Below, piece after piece: positions 36,663 through 44,549 of a DNA stretch of 54,126 nucleotides. The position numbers and the translations under genes are program-made. The stretch comes from Psittacicella melopsittaci (GTDB taxonomy: Bacteria; Pseudomonadota; Gammaproteobacteria; Enterobacterales; Psittacicellaceae), in the NCBI RefSeq assembly GCF_003585925.1, contig NZ_NRJH01000014.1:1-54126 (forward strand), in the 5' to 3' direction. Position 1 is the first letter of the stretch. Every line of letters begins with the position of its first letter. A model generated the notes under the pieces. That model did not search any database. It was not told where the DNA came from and worked only from the letters and a program-made list of their open reading frames with translations.

Positions 36663-37310
36663 CTAGTCTCTTACTAAACGAACATTAAAGGTTGTATAAA
36701 AATCATATAGAGTTTGGTTATCTAAATAATCTCCAGATTCTGGTAAATAAGGTTTAAAGCCATAATTATATGCGTCAGGATTTTTTGATAAGTTAATTAA
36801 GGCTCTTTGCTTTTGCGTTAGAGGCATGTTGTTTTCTTGTTGCAACACAGCCATAAAGACAACCCCAGCTAAAGCCATGCTTTGCAGAGTTTGGCGATTA
36901 TATTTGGCAACCATATATAGAACATTAGTCGCTTCACAAGCACTATTTGGGGCTACATTATTATTTCTCACCGTTAACTGATAACAAACATCGGTTAGAT
37001 TCACAAAACTCAGCACACGGGGATCCTGACGATAAGTATAATTGTTAATGCTATAGTTCTTGTTGATATCAGCAAAAACTAAAGCAGAAAAATAGACAAT
37101 AAATTGGTGAGCACCAATTTCTTCGCCTACGGCTTCTTGACGTAATTCACGAATGGTTGTCGCTAGTTCGCGAACGGCTGTTGCGTTTTGGTTATAAAGG
37201 CGATTGTACTCTTGTTGTAATTGGGTGTTAGAGTAGTGCTTATACTCGCTGCTTATAGCACCTAGACTAGCTAGAGCCAGAATAAATGTAAATAGGGGTT
37301 TAACGAACAA
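36663..37310 (-). CDS. Exported DPR-family protein, member G (TTG start)
   Basis: 215 residues starting at TTG 37310. GAGGA lies 7 nt upstream and no in-frame ATG would preserve the signal peptide (FVKPLFTFILALASLGAIS). Canonical core ADINKNYSINNYTYRQDPRV (DPR 96-98), cysteines 109 and 125, LQSMALAGVVF, and FNVRLV near the end. It lies 27 nt after member H and is part of the H-G-F run. Function unknown. Confidence 0.78.
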   Translation of the reverse strand: MFVKPLFTFILALASLGAISSEYKHYSNTQLQQEYNRLYNQNATAVRELATTIRELRQEAVGEEIGAHQFIVYFSALVFADINKNYSINNYTYRQDPRVLSFVNLTDVCYQLTVRNNNVAPNSACEATNVLYMVAKYNRQTLQSMALAGVVFMAVLQQENNMPLTQKQRALINLSKNPDAYNYGFKPYLPESGDYLDNQTLYDFYTTFNVRLVRD

Positions 37311-37337
37311 GTTTTTTTCCTCACTTTTGTATCTTAT

Positions 37338-37982
37338 TTAATCCTCATCGACAATGTGGATTTTAAAAACAGCATAGATTAGTTCTTTGTAATCTTTTTT
37401 TAAAGCCTTATAATTAATATTACCTCTTAAGTTAAAGTCAATATTGTAATTTTTGAAATCAGCATCAAACGCACGCATTCTTCTCTCTTTAGCAGTTAAT
37501 TGATTGTCATCTTTTCTATCAATAGCTAAAAAAGTACCCAAAAGGACCAAGGTTTTTAAGGTATCTCGATTATAGTCTGCAAACGCATATATAGTTGCAA
37601 AATGTAAACAATCTACGTTTGTATTTGTATTATTATCTGGAGTGTATATAAAATTACATAATTCACCTAGATCGCTAAAGCTGTCTACATGTGGATCATG
37701 TCTATAAGTGTAATTATTTATAGTATAGTTTTGATTAATCGTATAAAGATAACCACTGGCAAAATATTGGATAAACTTAGAATAAGGCATTTGCTTTCCA
37801 GCAAAGTATTGCTTCATATATTTTACAAAAATATGGTAGTTGGCTAAATCTTGGGAATGGATTTTTATAAGTCTATCGTATTCTTGCTGTAACTGGGCTC
37901 TTGAGTACTTACTGTAATCGGCTGCCATAACACTGAAGCAAGTAAAGATAAGGCAGAGTGTGAGAAGGATTTTTCTAAGCAT
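37338..37982 (-). CDS. Exported DPR-family protein, member H
   Basis: 214 residues. Signal peptide MLRKILLTLCLIFTCFSVMA. Core YSRAQLQQEYDRL, TINQNYTINNYTYRHDPHVD (DPH at 96-98), cysteines 109 and 125, LKTLVLLGTFLA. GGAG lies 7 nt before the ATG. First gene of the H-G-F run. The signal region also contains two Cys, but without a convincing lipobox. Function unknown. Confidence 0.78.
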   Translation of the reverse strand: MLRKILLTLCLIFTCFSVMAADYSKYSRAQLQQEYDRLIKIHSQDLANYHIFVKYMKQYFAGKQMPYSKFIQYFASGYLYTINQNYTINNYTYRHDPHVDSFSDLGELCNFIYTPDNNTNTNVDCLHFATIYAFADYNRDTLKTLVLLGTFLAIDRKDDNQLTAKERRMRAFDADFKNYNIDFNLRGNINYKALKKDYKELIYAVFKIHIVDED

Positions 37983-38469
37983 GATCTTTCTCCAAGTTTG
38001 GTTGTATATATTTTTAGTTGAGAAGTATAAATAGAGTTAATTAACTCTATAGCTAGGGATGAAAAAATGTAAAGTGTTTATGTTATTTTAAGGAGTTTGC
38101 TACTTATTTAATAAGTAGTTTAGACCTTGTTTTATCCCTATATTTCTATTATAAACAAGCTTTAATTGTCGTTTATATGTAATTATCAAGAGTGGTCATC
38201 AGTGGCATTTTTTTACAAAAAAATGATTATTTTTGATCAAAATAAGTCGATTAAGCTTTTATGGCATGAGTTATTTTTTCTTTTTAGCCAATATTTTTCT
38301 TTTTGCTTAAGCTTTGGCTTTTCTTTCTATATTTATATTCTCCTTGTCCCTTCTTCTATTCCTTTTGCTCCGCTTTATCTCTCCCTTCTTTTTTTTGATT
38401 CATTTATTCTGGATTTTAGTTGATCACTAATTTAAATAATTAACCAAAATTGGTGAGAAAAAAAAGTAA
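37983..38469. other. Gap in the array between members H and I
   Basis: About 490 bp of T-rich sequence. It holds an 85-codon Phe/Ser/Leu-rich frame on the plus strand that I judge non-coding. The leader of member H is at the left edge. I see no other feature. Confidence 0.45.
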
Positions 38470-38505
38470 AGAGAACCTTAGATAATTCTAGGGTTCTCTT
38501 TTTTT
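38470..38505 (-). terminator. Member I terminator
   Basis: 13-bp stem (38470-38482 with 38487-38499), T-rich on both sides, about 110 nt after the member I stop. Confidence 0.75.
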
Positions 38506-38610
38506 AGATCGTACGAATAAGTTGTTAGTTTAAGCTAGAGGGTAAAGAGGTAAAATTAACTTAAGTGGCAAAAGAATAATGGCTCTTTAACTCCCAAGTT
38601 AAAAGAACTG

Positions 38611-39252
38611 TCATTTTGGAGCAGTTAAATTTACGTTAATAAATGAAGAAACGCCTTCTTTAAAATACTGATTATTTAGCAATTCGTTTTCAGTAGGTAG
38701 ATCTAGTTTAAAACTATAATTATACTTACTCCAGTTATTTGCTATCTGCACTATGAGTGTATGTTGAGCTGTAACTTCATACTTAGGAAAATCTTGTATA
38801 AATGCAGCAGGTCCTAAAATCGCTAAAGTTTGTAAGATATCTGCGTTTGCACCTGAAAATACGATAAGGTAAGTAACAGCTTGGCATGCTGCATCTATTT
38901 CTTTTGTATGCCGCCAAACTTGGACACATACCTTATAGAAACTTACTAGATTTGTAACCCTAGGGTCATGGTAGTAGTTGTTACCTACAACTTTAAAGTC
39001 TTGATTTACATAATAAAAGAAAGGTCCATGAATTAATGCAAACAACTCATATGGAGTTAGGCTTTTACCACCATACTCTTCTTTTACATAAGTTGTTAAC
39101 TGTAAAAACGATTTGAGATCTTCTAGCGTTGCTTGTTGTAAGCGACTATGCTCTTGTTGGAGTTGAGTATAGGAGTAGTTACTATAGTCTGTGGCAAATA
39201 CATTACAACTTGCCAAAGCTATACCTAAGGTGAGAAGAGTTTTACGTAACAT
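38611..39252 (-). CDS. Exported DPR-family protein, member I (I/J/K subgroup)
   Basis: 213 residues from ATG 39252, 7 nt after GGAG; an in-frame ATG two codons earlier overlaps the site. The N-terminus MLRKTLLTLGIALASCNVFA contains LASC, a good lipobox with C16, as well as an AXA-like VFA, so this subgroup may be lipoproteins. Core YVNQDFKVVGNNYYHDPRVT (DPR 96-98), cysteines 109 and 123, LQTLAILGP. Nearly the same protein as J and K. The 3' flank AGTTCTTTTAACTTGGGAG is also present after J and K. Function unknown. Confidence 0.8.
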   Translation of the reverse strand: MLRKTLLTLGIALASCNVFATDYSNYSYTQLQQEHSRLQQATLEDLKSFLQLTTYVKEEYGGKSLTPYELFALIHGPFFYYVNQDFKVVGNNYYHDPRVTNLVSFYKVCVQVWRHTKEIDAACQAVTYLIVFSGANADILQTLAILGPAAFIQDFPKYEVTAQHTLIVQIANNWSKYNYSFKLDLPTENELLNNQYFKEGVSSFINVNLTAPK

Positions 39253-39344
39253 AAACATTCTCCAAGTTGTTGTAATTTAAGTTGAGAAAAAATATAACTT
39301 TGAGGAAGTTCCTCTAAGTTAAGGAAATAGTTCCTTATATAATT

Positions 39345-39402
39345 ATTATAAAACCTCAGAAAAATTAACGAGATAAAATTTATCAAAACAGGTCATTTGA
39401 CC
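39345..39402 (-). promoter_or_regulatory. Member I promoter with GGTCATTTGACC operator
   Basis: -10 TATAAT (39345-39350, minus strand). No good -35. The 12-bp palindrome GGTCATTTGACC is at 39391-39402, centred near -58 from the expected start. The same arrangement precedes J, K and L. Confidence 0.6.
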
Positions 39403-39412
39403 TATTTTTGCA

Positions 39413-39443
39413 CAAAAAAATCCCCTTGGGTTTATCCAAGGGG
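39413..39443 (-). terminator. Terminator between J remnant and member I
   Basis: CCCCTTGG-N6-CCAAGGGG with a seven-U run on the minus strand. Confidence 0.85.
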
Positions 39444-39473
39444 AATTGTTTATCCTTTATCAGGCTAGATTTA

Positions 39474-39566
39474 TTATTTATTAATAACAAGAACGCCATA
39501 AGTATTACGAACGTAATTTTTCATATTTTCATTAAAGTAGTTATTAGCATCTAGAAGAGTGTATTT
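39474..39566 (-). pseudogene. Orphan 3' end of a member-L-like gene (between J and I)
   Basis: Translates as KYTLLDANNYFNENMKNYVR then NTYGVLVINK and stop, matching the last ~31 residues of member L (KYTLLNANNYFNENMRNYVR...). There is no start codon or upstream part: member J's stop lies 28 nt before it. A relic of a tandem duplication whose breakpoint fell inside L. Confidence 0.85.
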
Positions 39567-39593
39567 ATTTAACTTCCAAGCTAAAAGAACCTA

Positions 39594-40235
39594 TCATTTT
39601 GGAGCAATTAAATTTACCTTAAGAAACGAAGAAACGGTTTCTACAAAATTCTTATTATTAAGCAATTCGTTTTGGGTAGGTAGATAGAGTTTAAAACTAT
39701 AATTATAATTATCCAAGTTCTTTGATAGGTGTACTAATAGTGTATGTTGAGCTGTAACTTCATGATTAGGATATTTGCTTATAAATGTTCCAGGTGCTAA
39801 AATCGCTAGAGTTTGTAAGGAGTTTATGTCTCCACCTGAATATATGGCAAGGAAAGTAATAGCTTGGCATATCTCATCTATTTCTTTTGTATGCTGCCAA
39901 AGTTGGTAACAAACCTCATGTAGATTTACTAAATTTGTAACCTTAGGGTCATGGTAATAGTTATTACCTACAACTTTAAAGTCTTTATTTACATAATAAA
40001 AGTAAGGTCCATGAATTATTTTAAGCAAGTCATAAGGAGTCATACTTTTACCACCATATTCTTCTTTTACTAGACTAGTTAACTTCAGAAAAAATGTGAG
40101 ATCGGATAGGGTTGCTTTTTCTAAGCGGCTATGTTCTTGCTTGAGTTGAGTATAGGAGTAGTTGCTATAGTCTGTGGCAAATACATTACAACTTGCCAGA
40201 GCTATACCTAAGGTGAGAAGAGCTTTACGAAACAT
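39594..40235 (-). CDS. Exported DPR-family protein, member J (I/J/K subgroup)
   Basis: 213 residues from ATG 40235, 7 nt after GGAG. LASC lipobox as in I and K. Core YVNKDFKVVGNNYYHDPKVT (DPK at 96-98), cysteines 109 and 123, LQTLAILAP. Downstream lies a truncated L tail rather than a terminator, so its mRNA probably runs to the hairpin at 39413-39443. Copy unit length relative to I is 983 bp. Function unknown. Confidence 0.8.
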   Translation of the reverse strand: MFRKALLTLGIALASCNVFATDYSNYSYTQLKQEHSRLEKATLSDLTFFLKLTSLVKEEYGGKSMTPYDLLKIIHGPYFYYVNKDFKVVGNNYYHDPKVTNLVNLHEVCYQLWQHTKEIDEICQAITFLAIYSGGDINSLQTLAILAPGTFISKYPNHEVTAQHTLLVHLSKNLDNYNYSFKLYLPTQNELLNNKNFVETVSSFLKVNLIAPK

Positions 40236-40372
40236 ACACATTCTCCAAGTTGGTGTAATTTAAGTTGAGAAAAATGTAACTTTGAGGAAGTTCCTCTAAG
40301 TTAAGGAAATAGATCCTTATATAATTATTATAAAACTTCAGAAAAATTAACGAGATAAAATTTATCAAAACT

Positions 40373-40384
40373 GGTCATTTGACC
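40373..40384. promoter_or_regulatory. GGTCATTTGACC operator upstream of J
   Basis: Perfect copy of the array palindrome, in the same position relative to the J -10 box (ATTATA near 40327) as in I, K and L. Confidence 0.6.
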
Positions 40385-40394
40385 TATTTTTGCA

Positions 40395-40424
40395 CAAAAA
40401 ATCCCCTTGGGCTTACCCAAGGGG
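40395..40424 (-). terminator. Terminator between K remnant and member J
   Basis: CCCCTTGG-N6-CCAAGGGG with A-run on the plus strand. Confidence 0.83.
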
Positions 40425-40454
40425 GAGTGTTTATCCTTTATCAGGCTAGATTTA

Positions 40455-40547
40455 TTATCTATTAACAATAAAAACTCCATAAGTATTACGAACGTAATTT
40501 CTCATGTTTTCATTAAAGAAGTTATTAGCATCTAGAAGAGATATTTA
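40455..40547 (-). pseudogene. Orphan 3' end of a member-L-like gene (between K and J)
   Basis: Encodes ANNFFNENMRNYVRNTYGVF then IVNR and stop, again matching the end of member L. The upstream junction carries a small deletion (AAATATCTCTTC against AAATACACTCTTC) that breaks the frame. It follows the member K stop by about 28 nt. Second relic of the same duplication. Confidence 0.83.
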
Positions 40548-40573
40548 TTTAACTCCCAAGCTAAAAGAACCTA

Positions 40574-41215
40574 TCATTTGGGAGCAATTAAATTTAGGTT
40601 AAGAAATGAAGAAACGGCTTTTGTAAAAAGCTCATTATTAAGCAATTCGTTTTGGGTAGGTAGATTGGGTGTAAAACTATAATTATACTTATCCCAGTTC
40701 TTTGCTATCTGTGCTAAAAGTGTATGTTGAGCTGTAACTTCATAATCTTTATTTCTGTTTATAAGTCTTCCAGGTCCTAAAATCGCTAAAGTTTGGAAGG
40801 AATTTGTATCTCCGCCTGCAAGTATGACAAGGTAACCAATAGCCTGGCATACCGCATCAATTTCGTTTGTATGCTGCCAAAGTAGGACACAAACATCATG
40901 TAGATTTACTAAATTTGTAACCCTAGGGTCATGGTAGTAGTTTTTACCCACAACTTTAAAGTTTTGATTTACTCGATAAAAGTAAAATCCACTAAATGAT
41001 TCAAGCAAGTCATATGGAGTTATGCTTTTACCACCAAATTCTTGTTTCATTAGATTAGTTACCTTTAGAAACCATCTTAGATCTTCTATGGTTGCTTTTT
41101 CTAAGCGACTATGCTCTTGTTGGAGTTGAGTATAGGAGTAGTTACTATAGTCTGTGGCAAATACATTACAACTTGCCAAAGCTATGCCTAAGGTGAGAAG
41201 AGTTTTACGAAACAT
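40574..41215 (-). CDS. Exported DPR-family protein, member K (I/J/K subgroup)
   Basis: 213 residues from ATG 41215, 7 nt after GGAG. LASC lipobox. Core RVNQNFKVVGKNYYHDPRVT (DPR 96-98), cysteines 109 and 123, FQTLAILGP. Unit spacing to J is 980 bp. As the copy next to intact L it probably marks the original order L-K. Substitutions among I, J and K are spread along the mature part while the signal region is nearly invariant. Function unknown. Confidence 0.8.
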   Translation of the reverse strand: MFRKTLLTLGIALASCNVFATDYSNYSYTQLQQEHSRLEKATIEDLRWFLKVTNLMKQEFGGKSITPYDLLESFSGFYFYRVNQNFKVVGKNYYHDPRVTNLVNLHDVCVLLWQHTNEIDAVCQAIGYLVILAGGDTNSFQTLAILGPGRLINRNKDYEVTAQHTLLAQIAKNWDKYNYSFTPNLPTQNELLNNELFTKAVSSFLNLNLIAPK

Positions 41216-41354
41216 AAACATTCTCCAAGTTGTTGTAATTTAAGTTGAGAAAAAAATATAACTTTGAGGAAGTTCCTCTAAGTTAAGGAAATAGATCCTT
41301 GTATAAATATTATAAAACGCGAGAAAAATTAACGAGATAAAATTTGTCAAAACT

Positions 41355-41366
41355 GGTCATTTGACC
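41355..41366. promoter_or_regulatory. GGTCATTTGACC operator upstream of K
   Basis: Perfect copy of the array palindrome, followed towards K by the conserved AT-rich promoter block. Confidence 0.6.
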
Positions 41367-41376
41367 TATTTTTGCA

Positions 41377-41406
41377 CAAAAAATCCCCTTAGGCTTACCC
41401 AAGGGG
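41377..41406 (-). terminator. Member L terminator
   Basis: CCCCTT-N10-AAGGGG with inner GG/CC pairs and a U-run on the minus strand. Confidence 0.8.
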
Positions 41407-41437
41407 AAGTGTTTATCCTTATATCAGGCTAGATTTA

Positions 41438-42124
41438 TTATTGATTAACAATAAAAACGCCATAAGTATTACGAACGTAATTTCTCATATTTTCATTAAA
41501 ATAGTTATTAGCATTTAGAAGAGTGTATTTAAAACTAAGTTCAAAATTATCCAAGTTGTTCTCTTTGAGTTTCCTTTCACTAAACGAAAGAGTATATTGA
41601 TTTCTTTTATTTTCGATATAGCTTTTAGTGGTAATTAGAGCTATAGTTTGGACAAACTCTGGGTTGTAATTAAAGAGATAATAGAAATTTATAATTCTCT
41701 TACAAGCATTATTATAGTTTGAATCAGAAACATAGAAGCTATTTCTTTCATAAAGATAATAGCAAAGTTCAGACATTTTAACGAGATCTACAAGTTCTTG
41801 ACTTTGGGTATATCTAGGGGGATAAAAGTGGTTGACTTGAAAATCTTTATTGAGTGGAGTCAAGAAGTATAAACTTACTAAACTTATAAATTTAATAGGA
41901 CTAGCTTGTATTCCGCCAAAGCCATTGCGACTTCTAAATTCTTGTAAAACCCTTTCTAAGTAAGTATCATAATTACTGAGAAGCTGGCTGTATCTATTAT
42001 ACTCAAGTTCTAGCATTGGAGTCAGATAGCTACTATAATCTGGGATTTTATTTGGGAAAAGAAAAGCCCAAGAGCCTAAACTGGTTAAAGCTAAACTTGT
42101 TGCAACGAGAGTCTTTTTTAGCAT
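41438..42124 (-). CDS. Exported DPR-family protein, member L
   Basis: 228 residues. Signal peptide MLKKTLVATSLALTSLGSWA. With member M it forms a Tyr/Asn-rich subgroup in which DPR is replaced (TQSQEL near 106-111). PLNKDF, cysteines 121 and 141, VQTIAL and FELSFKYTLLNANNYF remain. GGAG lies 6 nt before the ATG. Its last ~31 codons are the source of the two orphan tails downstream. Preceded by a GGTCATTTGACC site. Function unknown. Confidence 0.77.
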   Translation of the reverse strand: MLKKTLVATSLALTSLGSWAFLFPNKIPDYSSYLTPMLELEYNRYSQLLSNYDTYLERVLQEFRSRNGFGGIQASPIKFISLVSLYFLTPLNKDFQVNHFYPPRYTQSQELVDLVKMSELCYYLYERNSFYVSDSNYNNACKRIINFYYLFNYNPEFVQTIALITTKSYIENKRNQYTLSFSERKLKENNLDNFELSFKYTLLNANNYFNENMRNYVRNTYGVFIVNQ

Positions 42125-42311
42125 TAATTCTCCATATGGTGATATATTTACAGTTGAGATTTAGTATAAGTGTAAATGTTCAAAGATATTTTTAATAAGC
42201 TTGTTCGAATTAGCCACAAAGCACAGGGTAATTTACTAAACGATTAACTTGAGGCTATATAAAATATTATAAAACCTCAGAAAAATTAACGAGATAAAAT
42301 TTGTCAAAACT

Positions 42312-42323
42312 GGTCATTTGACC
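42312..42323. promoter_or_regulatory. GGTCATTTGACC operator upstream of L
   Basis: Perfect copy of the array palindrome. The -10-like ATTATA lies near 42266-42271. This is the outermost of the four copies. Confidence 0.6.
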
Positions 42324-42336
42324 TATTTTTTTGTAC

Positions 42337-42366
42337 AAAAAAATCCCCTTAGGTTTACCTAAGGGG
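42337..42366 (-). terminator. Member M terminator
   Basis: CCCCTTAGG-TTTA-CCTAAGGGG (42345-42366) with U-run on the minus strand. Confidence 0.85.
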
Positions 42367-42405
42367 AATAATTTTTTCTTTTTCTTTGGCTTAGTAAAAG
42401 CCATT

Positions 42406-43110
42406 TTACTGCTCAACTATGATATTAACGTCATAAACTCTTTTAATAAAAGCGATTAGATTTTCATGAAAATAGCTGTCAGTATTAATAAAAGAGAATC
42501 TGAATTTATAGCCCAGCATATCTAAGTTAGTTTTAACTAACTGTTGTTGGCTCGAAGACAGAGACCTCTTGTTTCTTACCTTACTAAGCTCGCCTTTAGT
42601 GCTCACTAGAGCCATAGTTTGGAGAAAGTCGGGATTATAGTTAAAGACATAATATAAGTCTGCTGTTAGTTCACAGGCATTACCAAAAGAGTAATCGTAA
42701 ACTAGTTTACTTCTCTGTTCATAAAGAGAGAGGCAGAGCTCAGAAAGCTTAACTAGATTAGTTAGCTCAGTACTTGGGAGATAAACATAGGTGGTATTGA
42801 TATTATCCGTAATGCCATAGGTTATCTCAAGGTTTTTATTAAGTTGAGGAAAGAACTCTAAGCTTACGAGCCTTAAAAAATCTGTAGGGCTAAGATCTTT
42901 ATTAGCATGCTTCTTTTTAAAAGAAGTAAATTTTTTCGTTAGATATTCTTGGTAAAAAGATCGAGTATAAGTATTATTTCTATACTCAGCTTCTAACTTA
43001 GCTAGAGTATAGTTACGATAATCTGGGATAGCATGGGGATCATAGCTAGAAGCTATAGCCCCTAAACTAGTTAAAGCTAAACTCGTAGCAACGAGATATT
43101 TTTGCAACAT
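42406..43110 (-). CDS. Exported DPR-family protein, member M
   Basis: 234 residues. Signal peptide MLQKYLVATSLALTSLGAIA, nearly that of L. PQLNKNLEI, then a longer Tyr/Thr-rich insert before LTNLVKLSELC, with cysteines at 126 and 146; DPR is lost. FLQTMALVS and an FRFSFINTDSYFHEN end correspond to L. GGAG lies 7 nt before the ATG. No GGTCATTTGACC copy upstream. Function unknown. Confidence 0.76.
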   Translation of the reverse strand: MLQKYLVATSLALTSLGAIASSYDPHAIPDYRNYTLAKLEAEYRNNTYTRSFYQEYLTKKFTSFKKKHANKDLSPTDFLRLVSLEFFPQLNKNLEITYGITDNINTTYVYLPSTELTNLVKLSELCLSLYEQRSKLVYDYSFGNACELTADLYYVFNYNPDFLQTMALVSTKGELSKVRNKRSLSSSQQQLVKTNLDMLGYKFRFSFINTDSYFHENLIAFIKRVYDVNIIVEQ

Positions 43111-43152
43111 TTTTTCTCCACTGGGGTGGTATATTTAGCGTTGAGATTTGGT

Positions 43153-43183
43153 AAAAAAGAACCTAGGCTTGTCCAAGGTTCTT
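43153..43183 (-). terminator. Member N terminator
   Basis: AAGAACCT-N11-AGGTTCTT (43157-43183) with a U-run on the minus strand (43153-43158), directly after N. Confidence 0.8.
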
Positions 43184-43196
43184 TTTTTGTTTGTCG

Positions 43197-43856
43197 CTAC
43201 TCTCCTTGTCCTACGAGTCGCACGTGGTAAAGATTATAAATTTGCTCACGTGTTTCAGGATTAAGGAAATAGCTTTCTTGCGGTAAACGCAAGGTAAAGC
43301 CAAGGTTATAGTCACGTAACTTGTCTTTTGCTTGGACTAGAGCTTGTTGTCTAGGATCAAGAGGCGTACCTTGTTTGGCATTAATTTCGAGCGTTTGTAA
43401 GGTTCCTAATAAAGCCATGGACTGTAGAGCATTGGCATCATAACCTGCAGTGAGGTAAATAGCTGCCACAAAGCTACAAGTATCATCATCTTTTAGTAAG
43501 GCACTATTGCGTCTAAAAAGCTCATTACAAGTTTGAGCGAGATCAACAAAATTGCTTACTTGTGGATCTTGGGTATAACTATTGGCAGTTATACCAAAGT
43601 TTTTATTTAATTCGGCAAGAAACGAGCCACTAACATATTGAACAAATTCACCTGGCGTAATTTGTTTTCCTGCACTAAATTCATTAAAAGCAAGAAGAAA
43701 GCTTTTTATTTTATGAATACTTGCTTCATTGCTTTGCACTAAAGTATGATAATGCTTTTCGAGTTGAGTTTGCGAGAGTTTATCTACAGAAGTAGAGGCC
43801 ATAGCTGTAACGCTAGCTAAGGCGAGGCTAAGAGTGAGAATAAACTTGTGACGCAT
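43197..43856 (-). CDS. Exported DPR-family protein, member N
   Basis: 219 residues. Signal peptide MRHKFILTLSLALASVTAMA. Core AELNKNFGITANSYTQDPQV (DPQ 97-99), cysteines 110 and 127, LQSMALLGTL, NLGFTLRLP, YHVRLV. The ATG is 2 nt after the member O stop, and its ribosome site (GGAAAA) lies inside the O gene, so translation of O and N is probably coupled. Function unknown. Confidence 0.8.
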   Translation of the reverse strand: MRHKFILTLSLALASVTAMASTSVDKLSQTQLEKHYHTLVQSNEASIHKIKSFLLAFNEFSAGKQITPGEFVQYVSGSFLAELNKNFGITANSYTQDPQVSNFVDLAQTCNELFRRNSALLKDDDTCSFVAAIYLTAGYDANALQSMALLGTLQTLEINAKQGTPLDPRQQALVQAKDKLRDYNLGFTLRLPQESYFLNPETREQIYNLYHVRLVGQGE

Positions 43857-43858
43857 AA

Positions 43859-44479
43859 TTATTTTCCAAACTCGTGATCAGGAACGAGATAAATTTTATA
43901 GTGTTGGGCAAAGTAAGCAGGTAGCTTATGTTGCTCATAATCTTCATAGGTTACTTGATAAAACTTAAAGCTCTTTTGCAGGTTATCAGGATTTAATAAA
44001 GCCTGAAGCTGACTTTGTTGGCTTGCCGTTGGTGCTTGCAGTTCACTTAAATCTTCTCTTAAGCCTAGGAGGCCAAGACTTTGTGCTACATCAGCTTTAT
44101 AAGCCGCTCCAGCATATACTTCAAGTAAAGCTTGACAGTCGGCTGCATAAGGAGCACTAGTACCTTCTTGTTCGAGGTAAGCTTGACAGCTATGAGCTAG
44201 CTTAACAAAGGCATCTACATCTGCACTTTGGTAGGATGTAGGAGTAATTTGATAATTACGATTTATTACCGAAAAATAAGCTTGGGTTAGGTAAGCTAAA
44301 TCAGATGCAGTTACCTTACTTGTCCCAAAAGCCCCGTGTACCATATTTTGCCAGTTTTTAGCAGTAGAAATAAGGTAAGGGCGATCTTGAATTTGTTGTT
44401 GTACTTGTTCAGCAAGAGTGCTTGCCTGTGCTAATACAGGGCTAGCGATTAAAGCAAGAAAAGAAAGTTTTTTTAACAT
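43859..44479 (-). CDS. Exported DPR-family protein, member O
   Basis: About 206 residues from the ATG at 44479 (MLKKLSFLALIASPVLAQAS, signal peptide). A TTG four codons upstream (near 44491) is a weaker alternative. Divergent: DPR becomes SADV, but VINRNYQITPTSY, cysteines 98 and 115, VAQSLGLLGL and HYKIYLVP fit the family. Upstream gene of the O-N coupled pair. Function unknown. The start coordinate may be off by one base. Confidence 0.73.
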   Translation of the reverse strand: MLKKLSFLALIASPVLAQASTLAEQVQQQIQDRPYLISTAKNWQNMVHGAFGTSKVTASDLAYLTQAYFSVINRNYQITPTSYQSADVDAFVKLAHSCQAYLEQEGTSAPYAADCQALLEVYAGAAYKADVAQSLGLLGLREDLSELQAPTASQQSQLQALLNPDNLQKSFKFYQVTYEDYEQHKLPAYFAQHYKIYLVPDHEFGK

Positions 44480-44519
44480 AACGTAAGCCAAAGAAAAAAA
44501 ATTATTTTCATTTTATCAT

Positions 44520-44548
44520 AAAAGCTCAGGGTTTTGCCCTGAGCTTTT
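44520..44548 (-). terminator. Member P terminator
   Basis: Perfect 12-bp stem AAAAGCTCAGGG/CCCTGAGCTTTT directly after P. Confidence 0.88.
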
Positions 44549-44549
44549 A

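Noticed and set aside
38166..38423. 85-codon plus-strand ORF between array members H and I
   Set aside because: Composition follows the local T-rich DNA (Phe/Ser/Leu), there is no ribosome site, and it lies opposite the array leaders.
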